Positions 32,034 to 41,634 of a DNA stretch of 64,000 nt are shown one piece after another. The stretch's first letter is position 1; the number at the start of each line of letters is the position of its first letter. Position numbers and translations under genes: made by a program. This stretch comes from Pseudoalteromonas marina. Lineage in GTDB: Bacteria; Pseudomonadota; Gammaproteobacteria; Enterobacterales; Alteromonadaceae. The notes beneath the pieces were generated by a model. That model ran no database searches. It worked only from the letters and a program-made list of their open reading frames with translations, and had not been told where the DNA came from. The DNA is taken from positions 1 through 64,000 of the forward strand of contig NZ_AHCB03000011.1 in assembly GCF_000238335.3 (NCBI RefSeq), given 5' to 3'.

Positions 32034-34455
32034 GCTTAAACTTATATTAAAAACGTATATGCAGTTTTATCGCCGTCATGTAGGGCTGTTATTACTGTTT
32101 TTTATTGGTTTTAGTTTAGGTGCGGCGTTACTTACTGCAATACAAGGTTTAAACCTAGAGGCCGGTAAGCGCTATCAACAAACCACAGCACTAATTGCAA
32201 ACCCCGTAACGCATTTTATACGCCCTGTATTAGGTGAAAACAGGTTGCCCAACAGTATGTGGTCGCGCATTAGGGCCGCTGGTTTTACGCAGGTTCAACC
32301 CGTTTTAGAAGGTGTAATGGAAACCGATAAGCAGCAAAAGCTCGCACTTAGAGGTGTCAATTTATTGCAGTGGCTTACACAAAATACCGACAGCTCAGCA
32401 TCAACAGCAAACAATAGTTACTCCGGTTTTGAACAGCTACTAAATACTGTTTATATCGATCCTAAATTAATGCAGCGGCTAAATTTAAAAAACAGCCGTA
32501 TTAATATAAAAATGGGCGATGCCACCCGCACTTTAACGGTAAGTGAACTGCAAGGTTTAGGCATGACCATGCTGGTGGACATTAGTCTTGCTGATAAATT
32601 ACTGCGCGCAAATGGGGTGATAAGTTACTTTGAAGTAAGTGGCTTAAATAACAAACAAGCAGCTAAGTTAAACGCGTTGCTAGGCGAGCAAGCACGCCTT
32701 GAAGCTGCGCAAGAACAAGCTTTTGACGCGCTATCGGAGGCGTTTTTCTTTAATTTACAAGCGCTGGCATTGTTGGGTTATGTGGTAGGTGCGTTTTTAA
32801 GCTTTAACGCAATTAAACTGGCATACAATGCGCGTGCTCACTTGCAGCAGCAAATGTGGGTGCTGGGTTGTCAAAGGTCTGCGTTAATTAAGGCGTTGGT
32901 TATTGAATTAACATTGCTTAGTTTTTTTGCTGCGTTATTAGGTGCGTTATTAGGCGCGGCACTAGCAAACGCCTTGGTTATGGATGTATCGGCGACTCTT
33001 CGAGGGCTGTACCAACTAGATAGAAGCTTTGTAGTAAATCTTGATAGCAGCATGATTGCTAGCGGCTTTACACTTAATGTTGTTGTTTTGTTGGGGTTTT
33101 TGGCCAGCCAATCGGCTCGATTAAGTACTTTTCTTGCGCGTATTAAATGGCTAATGTTTGCGTTAGCTATTTTTGCAGCTAGCTACTTAGCATTAACTGC
33201 AAATACTAAAATAAGTGCCTTATTGCTGTGTGTTTGTGTGCTACTGCTCTTTTTTGTGGTTACGCCCCCGGTAGTTAAAGCCGTATTTAAGCTGCCATGG
33301 CCCACACAAAACCCGATTATTCAGTGGTTAAAAGCCGATAGCATAGTGCAATTACCTGCATTATTGAGCTCAGTACTCGCTATTTTAATGGCGATGGGGG
33401 CCGCTGTAGGTATGCAAATTATGGTTGGCAGTTTTAGCGACACCTTAGATACACACCTTGAAAAACGCCTAAGCGCCGATTTGTACGTAAGGCCCGATCA
33501 AAACATTCAAGCATTAGGAACCAAACTGACTGAACTCCCAGAAGTTGAAAAGGTGGGCGTATATTGGTCAGCTAACAGTGAGCTTAAAACACCTAAAACC
33601 ACGGTTGCTGTTGATGTTATGGCATTTGGTGCAACGGCCAGTTACAACCAACATCTTACTTTGTTAAACAATAAAGCACCTACATCTACAGCATTTGAAA
33701 AAAACAAAAATGGAATTGTGGGTTGCTTAGTGAATGAACCCGCCTTGCTGCAGTACTCGCTTACAGTCGGTGACGTAATAACCCTAAGGCAGCATATTAA
33801 TACACTAACGTGCCAAGTACGTGCTGCCTATTTTGATTACGGCGAGCAAGGGTTAAATGTGGTAGTCACTACAACAGCACTATTAAATAGCAGCTTAAGT
33901 TACACCGAGTATGGTTTATCGCTTTGGCTAAAGCCCAATAGTGACGTTGACGCCATAGCCGAATATATTCAAAAACAGCACCAATTAGATAGCCAACAAG
34001 TCATTGCTAATCAGCAGTTTAAGCACTTTGCTAAGCAGTTATTTGGTAAAACTTTTTATGTTACTCAGGCGCTTAATATATTTATTATGCTGATTGCATT
34101 ATTTGGTATGTGGGTAAGCTTTTTAACCCTAGGGCGGGGGCAATTGCAGCCTATGGCAGTATTACAAACGTTGGGTGTGACTCAACTGCAATTATTGGGT
34201 GCAAAAATATTGCAAGCCGCACTTATTATTTTAGCCACCTTGTTATTGGCTATACCTTTGGGGCTTTGCCTTGGGTGGGTATTATTAACTTACGTAATGC
34301 CCATTGCCTTTGGTTGGACCATGGCCATGACCGTTAATTGGCTGCAATTAGGTGTTTTTACTGTGCTTATATTTATTTTAGCCTTATTTGTGAGTGCGTT
34401 ACCGCTAATAAAATTAACGCGAAGCGCAGTTGCCGATAATGTCGCCAAGTTATAG
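32026..34455 (+). CDS. ABC transporter permease, FtsX-like, double-domain
   Basis: About 809 residues from the ATG at 32026 (an ATG at 32014 is also in frame), overlapping the ATPase stop. The topology is that of an MacB/YbbP-like permease pair in one chain: one N-terminal segment, a periplasmic domain, three segments (ALALLGYVVGAFLSFNAI onward), then a middle hydrophobic group near residues 360-420, a second periplasmic domain and three final segments (FIMLIALFGMWVSFLTLGRGQL; LLLAIPLGLCLGWVLL). In related loci this role is split between two genes. Confidence 0.87.
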   Translation: MAELKLILKTYMQFYRRHVGLLLLFFIGFSLGAALLTAIQGLNLEAGKRYQQTTALIANPVTHFIRPVLGENRLPNSMWSRIRAAGFTQVQPVLEGVMETDKQQKLALRGVNLLQWLTQNTDSSASTANNSYSGFEQLLNTVYIDPKLMQRLNLKNSRINIKMGDATRTLTVSELQGLGMTMLVDISLADKLLRANGVISYFEVSGLNNKQAAKLNALLGEQARLEAAQEQAFDALSEAFFFNLQALALLGYVVGAFLSFNAIKLAYNARAHLQQQMWVLGCQRSALIKALVIELTLLSFFAALLGALLGAALANALVMDVSATLRGLYQLDRSFVVNLDSSMIASGFTLNVVVLLGFLASQSARLSTFLARIKWLMFALAIFAASYLALTANTKISALLLCVCVLLLFFVVTPPVVKAVFKLPWPTQNPIIQWLKADSIVQLPALLSSVLAILMAMGAAVGMQIMVGSFSDTLDTHLEKRLSADLYVRPDQNIQALGTKLTELPEVEKVGVYWSANSELKTPKTTVAVDVMAFGATASYNQHLTLLNNKAPTSTAFEKNKNGIVGCLVNEPALLQYSLTVGDVITLRQHINTLTCQVRAAYFDYGEQGLNVVVTTTALLNSSLSYTEYGLSLWLKPNSDVDAIAEYIQKQHQLDSQQVIANQQFKHFAKQLFGKTFYVTQALNIFIMLIALFGMWVSFLTLGRGQLQPMAVLQTLGVTQLQLLGAKILQAALIILATLLLAIPLGLCLGWVLLTYVMPIAFGWTMAMTVNWLQLGVFTVLIFILALFVSALPLIKLTRSAVADNVAKL

Positions 34456-34462
34456 GACTTAC

Positions 34463-35572
34463 ATGAATAGACTAAAAGCAGCCGTTATCTTTGTGTTTAT
34501 TGGCACATTAAGCGCGTGCCAGCCAGAAGTAGAGCAAATAAGTAAAAATAAACCAATGCATAGCGGATTTGCACAGCAATTTGGTGAACCTGTAAATAAA
34601 CACCAAGGGCTGAGCTTTCCACGCGACCATGGGGCGCATCATCAGCAAGGTATTGAATGGTGGTACGTTACTGCTAATTTAAAGGCAGATAATGGCGACA
34701 CCTTTGGTGTGCAATGGACTTTATTTAGGCTCTCTGTTGATGATAAAAACACTGCAACTGAAACGTCGCCATGGTGGAACGGGCAGCTTTATTTTGCTCA
34801 CTTTGCAATACAATCAGATACCCAGCACCATGCGTTTGAAAAGTACGGTCGATCGGGGCAAGTTAATATTACTGCGCAGCCATTTGAGGCTCGCTTAGAT
34901 GATTGGCAGTTAGCAAGTAAAGAGGCAACATTTTTACCGCTTAACTTAAAGGCGCAGCAGGAAAATTACAGTGCTAATTTGGTGCTGGCTAATAGTCCGC
35001 TTGTAAAGCATGGCGAGCGAGGTTATAGCCAAAAAACTCACCAAGGGCATGCCTCTTATTATTACAGCTATCCGTTTTTACAAGCCAAAGGCAACATCAC
35101 ATTTGCAGGTGAAACGTATAAAGTAACCGGAGATGCTTGGTTAGACAGAGAGTGGTCTTCGGCGTTAATTGATCCGAGCCAAAATGGGTGGGACTGGTTT
35201 AGCATTCAGGCTGATGATAAAAAGCAGGGTGGCTTGATGGCATTTTGTATTCGTAATGGCCAGCAAAGTTATGATTACTGCAGTGCATCGCACATTACTT
35301 CCGATGGACAAGTGCGCGCTATTGCAAATAATGACGTTACCTTACAGGTATTAAAAACATCTGAGCTTACAACCCAAACGGCGCGAACAACGCCAAGTAA
35401 TAAAACCTACCCTATTAAATGGCAGCTTAATGTTGAGGGATTTGAGCCTATAACCATTGAAGCGCGTAACCCCGATTCACGAAATCAATTGAGTATTCCC
35501 TACTGGGAGGGGCGAATTAAAACCCAAGGTGGTTTTAAAGGTAAAGGTTATGCAGAGTTAGTTGGCTATTAA
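34463..35572 (+). CDS. AttH/CrtC-like lipocalin-domain lipoprotein
   Basis: About 369 residues from the ATG at 34463, preceded by AGGAC. This start gives the lipoprotein signal MNRLKAAVIFVFIGTLSAC, whereas a longer frame would bury it. The body carries the AttH/hydroxyneurosporene-synthase fold markers: FPRDHGAHHQQGIEWWYVTANLK near the start, and GDAWLDREWSSALIDPSQNGWDWFSIQ. Despite the carotenoid hydratase name of the family, AttH proteins are companions of an ABC exporter. It ends the operon and is closed by a terminator. The exported molecule is unknown. Confidence 0.87.
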   Translation: MNRLKAAVIFVFIGTLSACQPEVEQISKNKPMHSGFAQQFGEPVNKHQGLSFPRDHGAHHQQGIEWWYVTANLKADNGDTFGVQWTLFRLSVDDKNTATETSPWWNGQLYFAHFAIQSDTQHHAFEKYGRSGQVNITAQPFEARLDDWQLASKEATFLPLNLKAQQENYSANLVLANSPLVKHGERGYSQKTHQGHASYYYSYPFLQAKGNITFAGETYKVTGDAWLDREWSSALIDPSQNGWDWFSIQADDKKQGGLMAFCIRNGQQSYDYCSASHITSDGQVRAIANNDVTLQVLKTSELTTQTARTTPSNKTYPIKWQLNVEGFEPITIEARNPDSRNQLSIPYWEGRIKTQGGFKGKGYAELVGY

Positions 35573-35595
35573 TGGGTTATAAAGTTTTAAAAAAG

Positions 35596-35630
35596 AAATG
35601 CACTTAAGCGCATGCTAAGTGCATTTTATT
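35596..35630 (+). terminator. Terminator of the ABC/AttH operon
   Basis: AAATGCACTTA (35596-35606) and TAAGTGCATTT (35616-35626) form a perfect 11-bp stem followed by TATT. Confidence 0.8.
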
Positions 35631-35658
35631 ATTTAAAGCTGAGGTGATACACCTGATC

Positions 35659-36552
35659 TTATTGGTTGTATTTTACAGGGCCGTTCACATTATCAATGAT
35701 TACATCGCCAGAACCTGCTTCAGTAATAGTCAATGATTTTGCATGATTAACACGAATACTGCCCGAACCATCTTCAATGGTAACGTTTGCATCAACATGC
35801 TCAATGGTTAAGTCGCCTGAGTTATCTTCAACGTCTACAGCGCCATTAATATGTTGTATTGCTATGCTGCCCGACCCGTCTTCAACGGTTAATGTACCGC
35901 GCACATTATTTACACTCATATCGCCTGATCCATCATCAATATTTGCATTGCCATTCACGTTATTAATAGTAATGCTACCTGAGCCATCGTTAAGCTCTAG
36001 GTTGCCGGCAATGCTTTGAAGCGAAATATCGCCCGAGCCATCGTCTATGTTTAGGTTTTTAGCGCCATTGATTGATAAGCTGCCAGAGCCATCTTTTACA
36101 TCAATATTATTTTTCATGCCGTTAATAGTTATATCGCCCGAGCCATCATCAATATCTAGCTTAAGGTTGTTAGGGACGGTGACCACTAAATTAATGCTTG
36201 GCGATTGACCGCTGTAAAAGCTAATTCCATTATTACTTGTATTTTGGGCAACAAGCTTTGCTTTAGTTCCACTTTGATCGAGTGTGAGTTCGTATTCGTC
36301 GTCAATATCGGCTGTGTAAATAGTGGCGTCAACATTAATACTGGTTGCTGATGATGAGCCCATTATTTTAAGTGAACCTGCGCCGCTTAATACGTCTAGG
36401 TATTCAAGGTTATTGCTAGGTAATGTAAGTTGTTGTGTTTGTTTTACCGATGCAACGCTTGGCGAAATATGAAACACGCAGCCACTTAATAATAAAATAC
36501 CGCTAATTAGCGAAAGTGGTTTAGCAATGGTAGATACAGTTGATGAGCTCAT
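35659..36552 (-). CDS. Lipoprotein with 18-residue beta-helix-like repeats (DUF4097/adhesin-like)
   Basis: 297 residues. The lipobox LLSGC (Cys25) follows a hydrophobic stretch. Residues 45-130 form a beta-rich region ending LVVTVPNNLKL. From about residue 136 to 284, nine turns of 18 residues (one of 17) carry D-G-S-G-D or D-G-S-G-S at the same place, the fifth residue alternating strictly Asp, Ser, Asp, Ser. The pattern DGSGxIxIxxxxGxxxVx is that of a right-handed beta helix, as in DUF4097-type putative adhesins. No enzyme residues are evident. It is likely anchored in the envelope, and is convergent to the AttH operon. Confidence 0.85.
   Translation of the reverse strand: MSSSTVSTIAKPLSLISGILLLSGCVFHISPSVASVKQTQQLTLPSNNLEYLDVLSGAGSLKIMGSSSATSINVDATIYTADIDDEYELTLDQSGTKAKLVAQNTSNNGISFYSGQSPSINLVVTVPNNLKLDIDDGSGDITINGMKNNIDVKDGSGSLSINGAKNLNIDDGSGDISLQSIAGNLELNDGSGSITINNVNGNANIDDGSGDMSVNNVRGTLTVEDGSGSIAIQHINGAVDVEDNSGDLTIEHVDANVTIEDGSGSIRVNHAKSLTITEAGSGDVIIDNVNGPVKYNQ
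35701..36147 (-). repeat. Nine coding repeats of 54 bases with alternating GSGD/GSGS
   Basis: The DGSG motifs start at residues 136, 154, 171, 189, 207, 225, 243 (N-S-G here), 261 and 279 (A-G-S-G). At DNA level the repeats are not identical, so the alternation is kept at protein level. Confidence 0.85.
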
Positions 36553-36701
36553 GGTTAGTCCTTTTAATGTGACGTTATTTGTTAATATAGCAAGACTAGA
36601 GCAATAATGGGGCCTAAATTTAAGTGTTTGTTTTATAATGAATTTAGTTTTTTACTAAAAATTAAAAGACTAATTAGTGGTTAAAATTACTAACTATTAA
36701 T

Positions 36702-36728
36702 AAAAAGGATGCATAGCGCATCCTTTTT
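36702..36728 (-). terminator. Terminator of the second TonB receptor gene
   Basis: AAAAAGGATGC (36702-36712) and GCATCCTTTTT (36718-36728) form a perfect stem with a 5-base loop, about 30 bases after the stop on the minus strand. Confidence 0.9.
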
Positions 36729-36757
36729 GTTTTAACGACTGGTTTTAATTATACAAA

Positions 36758-39289
36758 TTAAAAGCTGTAAGTAATGTTACCGTATAAAAAGCGGCCATCT
36801 AAACTGTAGGGTGTATAGGGTGTGTACGGGAATATTTGGCTAAAGGTAGAGTAACCAATGTTATCGACCGTAGCTTGCGGGTATTGGTCAAATAAGTTAT
36901 TGGCACCCAGTGCAAATTTCCATTCGTCATTAGGACGATATGCCACTTCTAAATCGGTTATCCATTTAGCGTCTAGGTATTCATCGCGATCGCTTGTTGT
37001 GGAAATATCAGCAACTTCACCGTAACGTGTTGCACGTAACGTTGTTTGCCATTCGTTAAAGTTCCACACGGCCGACAGATTCAGTTTGTTGTCTGGTGTG
37101 CCTTCTTCAAAACGACCTACTTCACGGCGTGCAAATACAACGTAGTCGTCTCCTAAAGAGTTTAGTTGTTCAGGATTATCGTCAACGTGTGTCACTTCGG
37201 TGTCGTTAAAGTTAGCCGCTGCGTTTAAGCGCACATCGCCAAAGTTATCTAACTGAAGTAGGTAAGTTGCAACAATGTCTACGCCTTGCGTGCGCGAGTC
37301 GATTGCGTTAGTAAAGTAGCGTACGCTTTCGGTATTTAACTCACCAGCATCCGCTAAAATTTGCTGTACTGCGGCACCGCTTAAATTTTCCGAGAGTACA
37401 ATACGGTCATCAATATCAATACGGTAGGCATCAACCGTTAAGCTAAAGTTACCTTGGGTGTATACAAAGCCAGCAGTTAAATTAACTGAGTCTTCAGCGT
37501 CTAACTGTTTTGCGCCAAGGGCTTGCGCTGCGGGTGCATCTGTTGGGAATAGGCCTACTTCAAACGCTTGGTTGTTTTCAAGTACGGTTGAAATTTGGCG
37601 ATACGAGCTTTGTGCAAGCGATGGTGCACGGAAACCTGTGCTAATAGCCCCACGTAGCGATAAATTTTCGTTTACGCTGTAACGTGTTGCAAGTTTTGAG
37701 GTAAAAGTGTTACCAAAGTCGCTGTAATCTTCGTAGCGGCTTGCTAAAACCATGTTCCAGTTTTCGGTTAGGTAGGTGTCAAACTCAACAAATAGTGCAA
37801 CGTTATGGCGGCTTTCATCGGTTACGCTTTCTGGACCAAAACCCGAAAGTACCTGTGCGCCACCGGCAGCAATTGGGTTGCCATTGCTATCAAGTGCAGT
37901 AATGTAAGAGGCTTCTTCACCCTGTTCTATTTTATAGCTTTCGTGGCGGTATTCAGCACCTAGGGTAAAAAATACGTCGTCAGGTAATCCTAAATCAAGG
38001 GTTGTGCTTGCATCACCATTGACTATAAATTGGTCATAAACTAGTGCGCCGTTATCAAATTCGGTGGGGCTGGTGGCACCCAAAGACGTATTTAAGCTAT
38101 TTACAACGCCCAATGCAAAGTCGTTGCGGCCATAGTTGGTACTTACATCCCATGTCCAGTCGCCCGTTTCACCTTCTAGACCTAGGGCAAATGAGTAGTC
38201 TTCAACATCGGTTTCAATTTGCGGTAAAAAGCCATCTGGGTAGAGTGCTAATACGTTACGGCTGTCTTGCGCACGGCGGTAAAAGCCACCTGAGTTACCT
38301 TCTCGTTTTGAGTAGCTACCAAATGAATACAGGTTTAGGCTGTTATCTAGCTCGTAACCCATATTGTAAAATAAAGCGTAATCTTCAAGGTCAGCTTTAC
38401 CAAAACGATGGTTGTAACGGTCAATAGTAAATTCGCGCGGGTCTAGGCTGCCATCGTCAAGGCGGCTATATTGCTCGCGAGGGTCAAAACCAGAGCGTTG
38501 TGTTGGGCTGTTATCGCGGTATTCAATCGATACGTTTACAAAGCCGCTGTCTGATAATGCAAATCCAGAGTTAGCGCTAATTGTGCGTGTGGCGCCATCG
38601 CTAATTTCGCGGTCATCACCTAGGTTAAATGCAAGGTCGCCGTTTGCATCTGCGTAGGTGCTTTCTAAGTTCGGTGCGCCCGCCATTTGTGTATCGTATT
38701 CACCATAGGTTACGCTTACACTGCCGCCTTCAGAGGCATCCTTTAAAACAATATTAATCACCCCAGCAATGGCATCAGAGCCGTATTGCGCTGCAGCGCC
38801 ATCGCGAAGTACTTCTACGCGCTTAATGGCTGATGTAGGGATCATGTTTAAATCTACCGCAGTAGATCCTCTGCCTACAACACCCGCTAAGTTTAAAAGC
38901 GCGCCAGAGTGACGGCGTTTACCATTGATAAGCACTAAAGTGTGATCGGGCGCTAGGCCTCGCAGTACAGCAGGTTTTGCGTGGTCTGTTCCATCACCTA
39001 AAGTGGCACTTGGAAAGTTAAAGCTAGGCACTTGGTTGGCAAGAACTTGGCTAATCTCAAGTTGGCCTGTGCTTGCCATGTCGCTGCTAGTAATAATATC
39101 TACTGGCACTGAGCTTTCAGCAATACTTCGCAAACTACGGCGAGTACCTGTTACTGAGATTACTTCGATATTCTCTTGTGCCTGAGTATCTTGCTCTGCT
39201 GCATTAGCTGTAACAAAAGAGCCGCCAAGAGCAGAGGTTACGGCCAGGCTAAGTGCTAATTTATTGGCTGATAAACGCTTAAAAGTCAT
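36758..39289 (-). CDS. TonB-dependent receptor
   Basis: An 843-residue outer membrane receptor. Signal peptide to about residue 30 (SFVTANAAE), then a TonB-box-like start of the plug (IEVISVTGTRRSLRSIAESSVPVDIIT), plug motifs VLINGKRRH and VEVLRDGAAAQYGSDAIAGVINIVLKDA, and a barrel ending FLYGNITYSF. The plug type resembles receptors of unknown organic substrates rather than classical siderophore receptors. It has its own terminator. The neighbouring operon on the same strand has a Fur-like site, but I see none directly before this gene. Confidence 0.92.
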   Translation of the reverse strand: MTFKRLSANKLALSLAVTSALGGSFVTANAAEQDTQAQENIEVISVTGTRRSLRSIAESSVPVDIITSSDMASTGQLEISQVLANQVPSFNFPSATLGDGTDHAKPAVLRGLAPDHTLVLINGKRRHSGALLNLAGVVGRGSTAVDLNMIPTSAIKRVEVLRDGAAAQYGSDAIAGVINIVLKDASEGGSVSVTYGEYDTQMAGAPNLESTYADANGDLAFNLGDDREISDGATRTISANSGFALSDSGFVNVSIEYRDNSPTQRSGFDPREQYSRLDDGSLDPREFTIDRYNHRFGKADLEDYALFYNMGYELDNSLNLYSFGSYSKREGNSGGFYRRAQDSRNVLALYPDGFLPQIETDVEDYSFALGLEGETGDWTWDVSTNYGRNDFALGVVNSLNTSLGATSPTEFDNGALVYDQFIVNGDASTTLDLGLPDDVFFTLGAEYRHESYKIEQGEEASYITALDSNGNPIAAGGAQVLSGFGPESVTDESRHNVALFVEFDTYLTENWNMVLASRYEDYSDFGNTFTSKLATRYSVNENLSLRGAISTGFRAPSLAQSSYRQISTVLENNQAFEVGLFPTDAPAAQALGAKQLDAEDSVNLTAGFVYTQGNFSLTVDAYRIDIDDRIVLSENLSGAAVQQILADAGELNTESVRYFTNAIDSRTQGVDIVATYLLQLDNFGDVRLNAAANFNDTEVTHVDDNPEQLNSLGDDYVVFARREVGRFEEGTPDNKLNLSAVWNFNEWQTTLRATRYGEVADISTTSDRDEYLDAKWITDLEVAYRPNDEWKFALGANNLFDQYPQATVDNIGYSTFSQIFPYTPYTPYSLDGRFLYGNITYSF

Positions 39290-39521
39290 TTATGTTCCTT
39301 AAGAACGTCGTTGTTTTGGTGAGTTTGAAAAAGGAGCGAATCATATAGAAGCGCTCAACTACGTGCAAAGATAAAAACCATCTATGTTATTCACGTTTTT
39401 AATAAGTAAGGCCACTGTTTACGTACGTTACAGACGGTTAGATCGTTACTGTTGTAATCTTGTGGCGAATGGTTGAGAAATCAATAAAAGTAAAAGAGAG
39501 ATTGAAAAAAAGTGATAGGCA

Positions 39522-39549
39522 TAAAAAAGCCAAGTTAAAAACTTGGCTT
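39522..39549 (-). terminator. Terminator of the PepSY/DUF2271/DUF4198 operon
   Basis: AAGCCAAGTT (39527-39536) and AACTTGGCTT (39540-39549), with a T run on the minus strand (plus-strand AAAAAA at 39523-39528). The bases 39290-39521 hold only the leader region of the TonB receptor gene. Confidence 0.85.
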
Positions 39550-39580
39550 AAAAAATACGTTTAAATAAATGCCAAAATAA

Positions 39581-40426
39581 TTACTCAGGCGCTACTTCAA
39601 GCGTTGTAAATAAAGCATAACGACCAGAATCTACGCCTTCTTCCTTTACATCAACTTCGGTGGCGGTTTCAATTAAATAGATACCCGGTGCGTTCCATGT
39701 TGTTGTAAAGAAGCCGTTTTTATCGGTGGTTACTTTTACTTCGCCACGTTCGTTACGGTAGCGAGTGTCGCCTCTTAAAATATTTACTTCAATACCTTCG
39801 CCTGCAGGCTTCCCGTCTTGTAGTAATTGAAAACGCGCTTGCTCGCCTACAAATAAATCGTTTGGATGGGTTGGGCCACTTAGTTCAAGGCCTAAACCTA
39901 ATAATGCAGGCTTAGATGTACCGTTACGGCTTACAAACGTGTCTACCGTTGAAATCACTTTAGTGGTGCGTACGCCTTGAGCGTTGCTAGGTAATTTAGC
40001 GTCTGTTTTTTTGCCAAATACACGTTTGCGTTTACCTTCTTCATCTTTATAAAAGGTCATGTACATTGGCTTTTGTGTCATTGCAATGTGGTAGGTGCCC
40101 TGTTCAGTTAAACTAACTGCGGCTGAGCTTTTGCGTTTTAAGTAATAAGCACGAATAGTGTCGCTAACCGGCTCGCCGTTTGGCATAAGCGCCATGAGTA
40201 ATGTGTCGTCCCATTGAGCGTCTTTCTCTTTTGGCTTAAAGGCTTTATCGGGGGCAAACATTTCGTTAGAAATACTCGCATCAATCATTACATAATGCGC
40301 TTTATCGCCAGAAAGTGAGGTGTGTGATGGTAATAACCAACGGCCATGTGCGCTGGCTGATGTAGATACCATCGCCGATAAGCTAAGTGCGCCAATGAAT
40401 GCTGTTTTTAATAAATTAATTTTCAT
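39581..40426 (-). CDS. DUF4198 domain-containing periplasmic protein
   Basis: 281 residues with a signal peptide (residues 1-26, STSASA) directly followed by HGRWLLPSHTSLSG, the conserved start of mature DUF4198 proteins. A C-terminal part from about residue 190 (VGEQARFQLLQDGKPAGEGIEVNILRGDTRY...) is an Ig-like carrier domain. The family is linked to metal uptake (NikM/CbiK-like); the N-terminal His may bind metal. Last of the Fur-boxed three-gene unit; 35 bases after DUF2271. Role in iron or other metal acquisition is inferred. Confidence 0.87.
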   Translation of the reverse strand: MKINLLKTAFIGALSLSAMVSTSASAHGRWLLPSHTSLSGDKAHYVMIDASISNEMFAPDKAFKPKEKDAQWDDTLLMALMPNGEPVSDTIRAYYLKRKSSAAVSLTEQGTYHIAMTQKPMYMTFYKDEEGKRKRVFGKKTDAKLPSNAQGVRTTKVISTVDTFVSRNGTSKPALLGLGLELSGPTHPNDLFVGEQARFQLLQDGKPAGEGIEVNILRGDTRYRNERGEVKVTTDKNGFFTTTWNAPGIYLIETATEVDVKEEGVDSGRYALFTTLEVAPE

Positions 40427-40461
40427 TTTTCTGTCCTTTAAATTCGAATTATAAATAGCTA

Positions 40462-40971
40462 CTACTTAGCGTTTACGGTAACAAAACTGGTTGAAAACTC
40501 TTTTTTACCATCGATGGTAATTTTACCTGGCTTTGTTAAATCGAGTTCGAGGCGTTTGTAATCACGGCCTCCTTCTTCACGAACAACTTCAATATTTAAA
40601 AGGTATTTACCAGGTGCTACGGCGTTGCCGTCTAAATCTTTACCTTGCCAATCAATTGTATAAGTACCAGCGCGCTTAGTGGCGCCACTTATACCGTCAA
40701 AGTTAATATTGGTTTTACCTGCTTTACGCCACCATTGGCGTAAGTCTTTAAACCACTCGGCTTTTTGAACCCAAAGTGCAAGCGTTGTTACGTGTTTGCG
40801 CTCTGGTGTTTCTAGCCACACAGCAACGTACGGTCGATGATAAGGTTGTACGTCAAGGTCGGGTAGGGTGAGTTCAATCTCTAGCTGTGGCGTTTGTGCC
40901 TGAACCGTTGTTTGAAATAGTGCGGCAACCATTAATAATGCTGCGCTAAATACAGTACTAACTTTTAACAT
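40462..40971 (-). CDS. DUF2271 domain-containing periplasmic protein
   Basis: 169 residues with a signal peptide ending TTVQA. The mature part matches DUF2271: LDVQPYHRPYVAVWLET, HVTTLALWVQKAEWFKDLRQWWRK, DGISGATKRAGTYTIDWQGKDLDG, and a Lys-rich end. The family is regularly found between a PepSY membrane protein and a DUF4198 protein. Its start overlaps the last base of the PepSY gene stop, so it is translationally coupled. The biochemical role is unknown. Confidence 0.88.
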   Translation of the reverse strand: MLKVSTVFSAALLMVAALFQTTVQAQTPQLEIELTLPDLDVQPYHRPYVAVWLETPERKHVTTLALWVQKAEWFKDLRQWWRKAGKTNINFDGISGATKRAGTYTIDWQGKDLDGNAVAPGKYLLNIEVVREEGGRDYKRLELDLTKPGKITIDGKKEFSTSFVTVNAK

Positions 40972-41603
40972 TAAGACACTCCTTTAATTTGTGGTACCCA
41001 GCATAAATAAATAACCAATGGCGTTGCGATGCCTAAAACGGTTATCCATATACCTGCTAAGCGTTTTTTTCTGTTTTGAAACAAAATAATCATGCCGGTG
41101 ATGGCAAAAATAATCATCAATACCGCTGAGATATCAATTACCCAGCTCCACACTTCACCGGTGTAGCGACCTTTATGTAAATCGCCAATAAGGCTTAAAA
41201 AGCCGCCTGTTTGGTAATCGAGGTTTAGCTCGCCAGTTGTAAAGTCAAGCTCAGCGTAAGCAAAACCGGCCGGAAGGGGATAGTCGAGCATGACAAGTGC
41301 GTCTTCTTTTTCCCATTCAATACTTTTTACCTTGGTGAGTGAGTATTGTGTAGCTAGATAGGCTTCTATTTCTGGGTAAAGCGAAGGCAGTGTACTTAGC
41401 TGTGCGTTGGCTTTAGCTACAAGCTCAGCTGGAATAGTTGCAGTGACGTGCCCGTTACTTTTATCGTTTTTAAGCCAGTCAACATGGTTAAGTACAATAC
41501 CGCTAACGCAAAATAGAATGAGTAAAAAAAACAAAGCGGTAGAAATATAAATATGTAGGGCACGGCTTGTACTGTACAAAGCTCGCTTATTAATAAACGA
41601 CAT
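40971..41603 (-). CDS. PepSY-associated membrane protein
   Basis: 210 residues: an N-terminal segment (RALHIYISTALFFLLILFCVSGIVLNHVDW), a periplasmic PepSY-like stretch, then LSLIGDLHKGRYTGEVWSWVIDISAVLMIIFAITGMIILF and a last segment. The His residues (RALHIY, LHKGRY) are those of PepSY_TM proteins, which are associated with ferric-siderophore reduction or haem use. First of three genes; a Fur-like site lies upstream. Confidence 0.87.
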   Translation of the reverse strand: MSFINKRALYSTSRALHIYISTALFFLLILFCVSGIVLNHVDWLKNDKSNGHVTATIPAELVAKANAQLSTLPSLYPEIEAYLATQYSLTKVKSIEWEKEDALVMLDYPLPAGFAYAELDFTTGELNLDYQTGGFLSLIGDLHKGRYTGEVWSWVIDISAVLMIIFAITGMIILFQNRKKRLAGIWITVLGIATPLVIYLCWVPQIKGVS

Positions 41604-41634
41604 AAATAATTTAATGTAATAAAATTTATTACAT

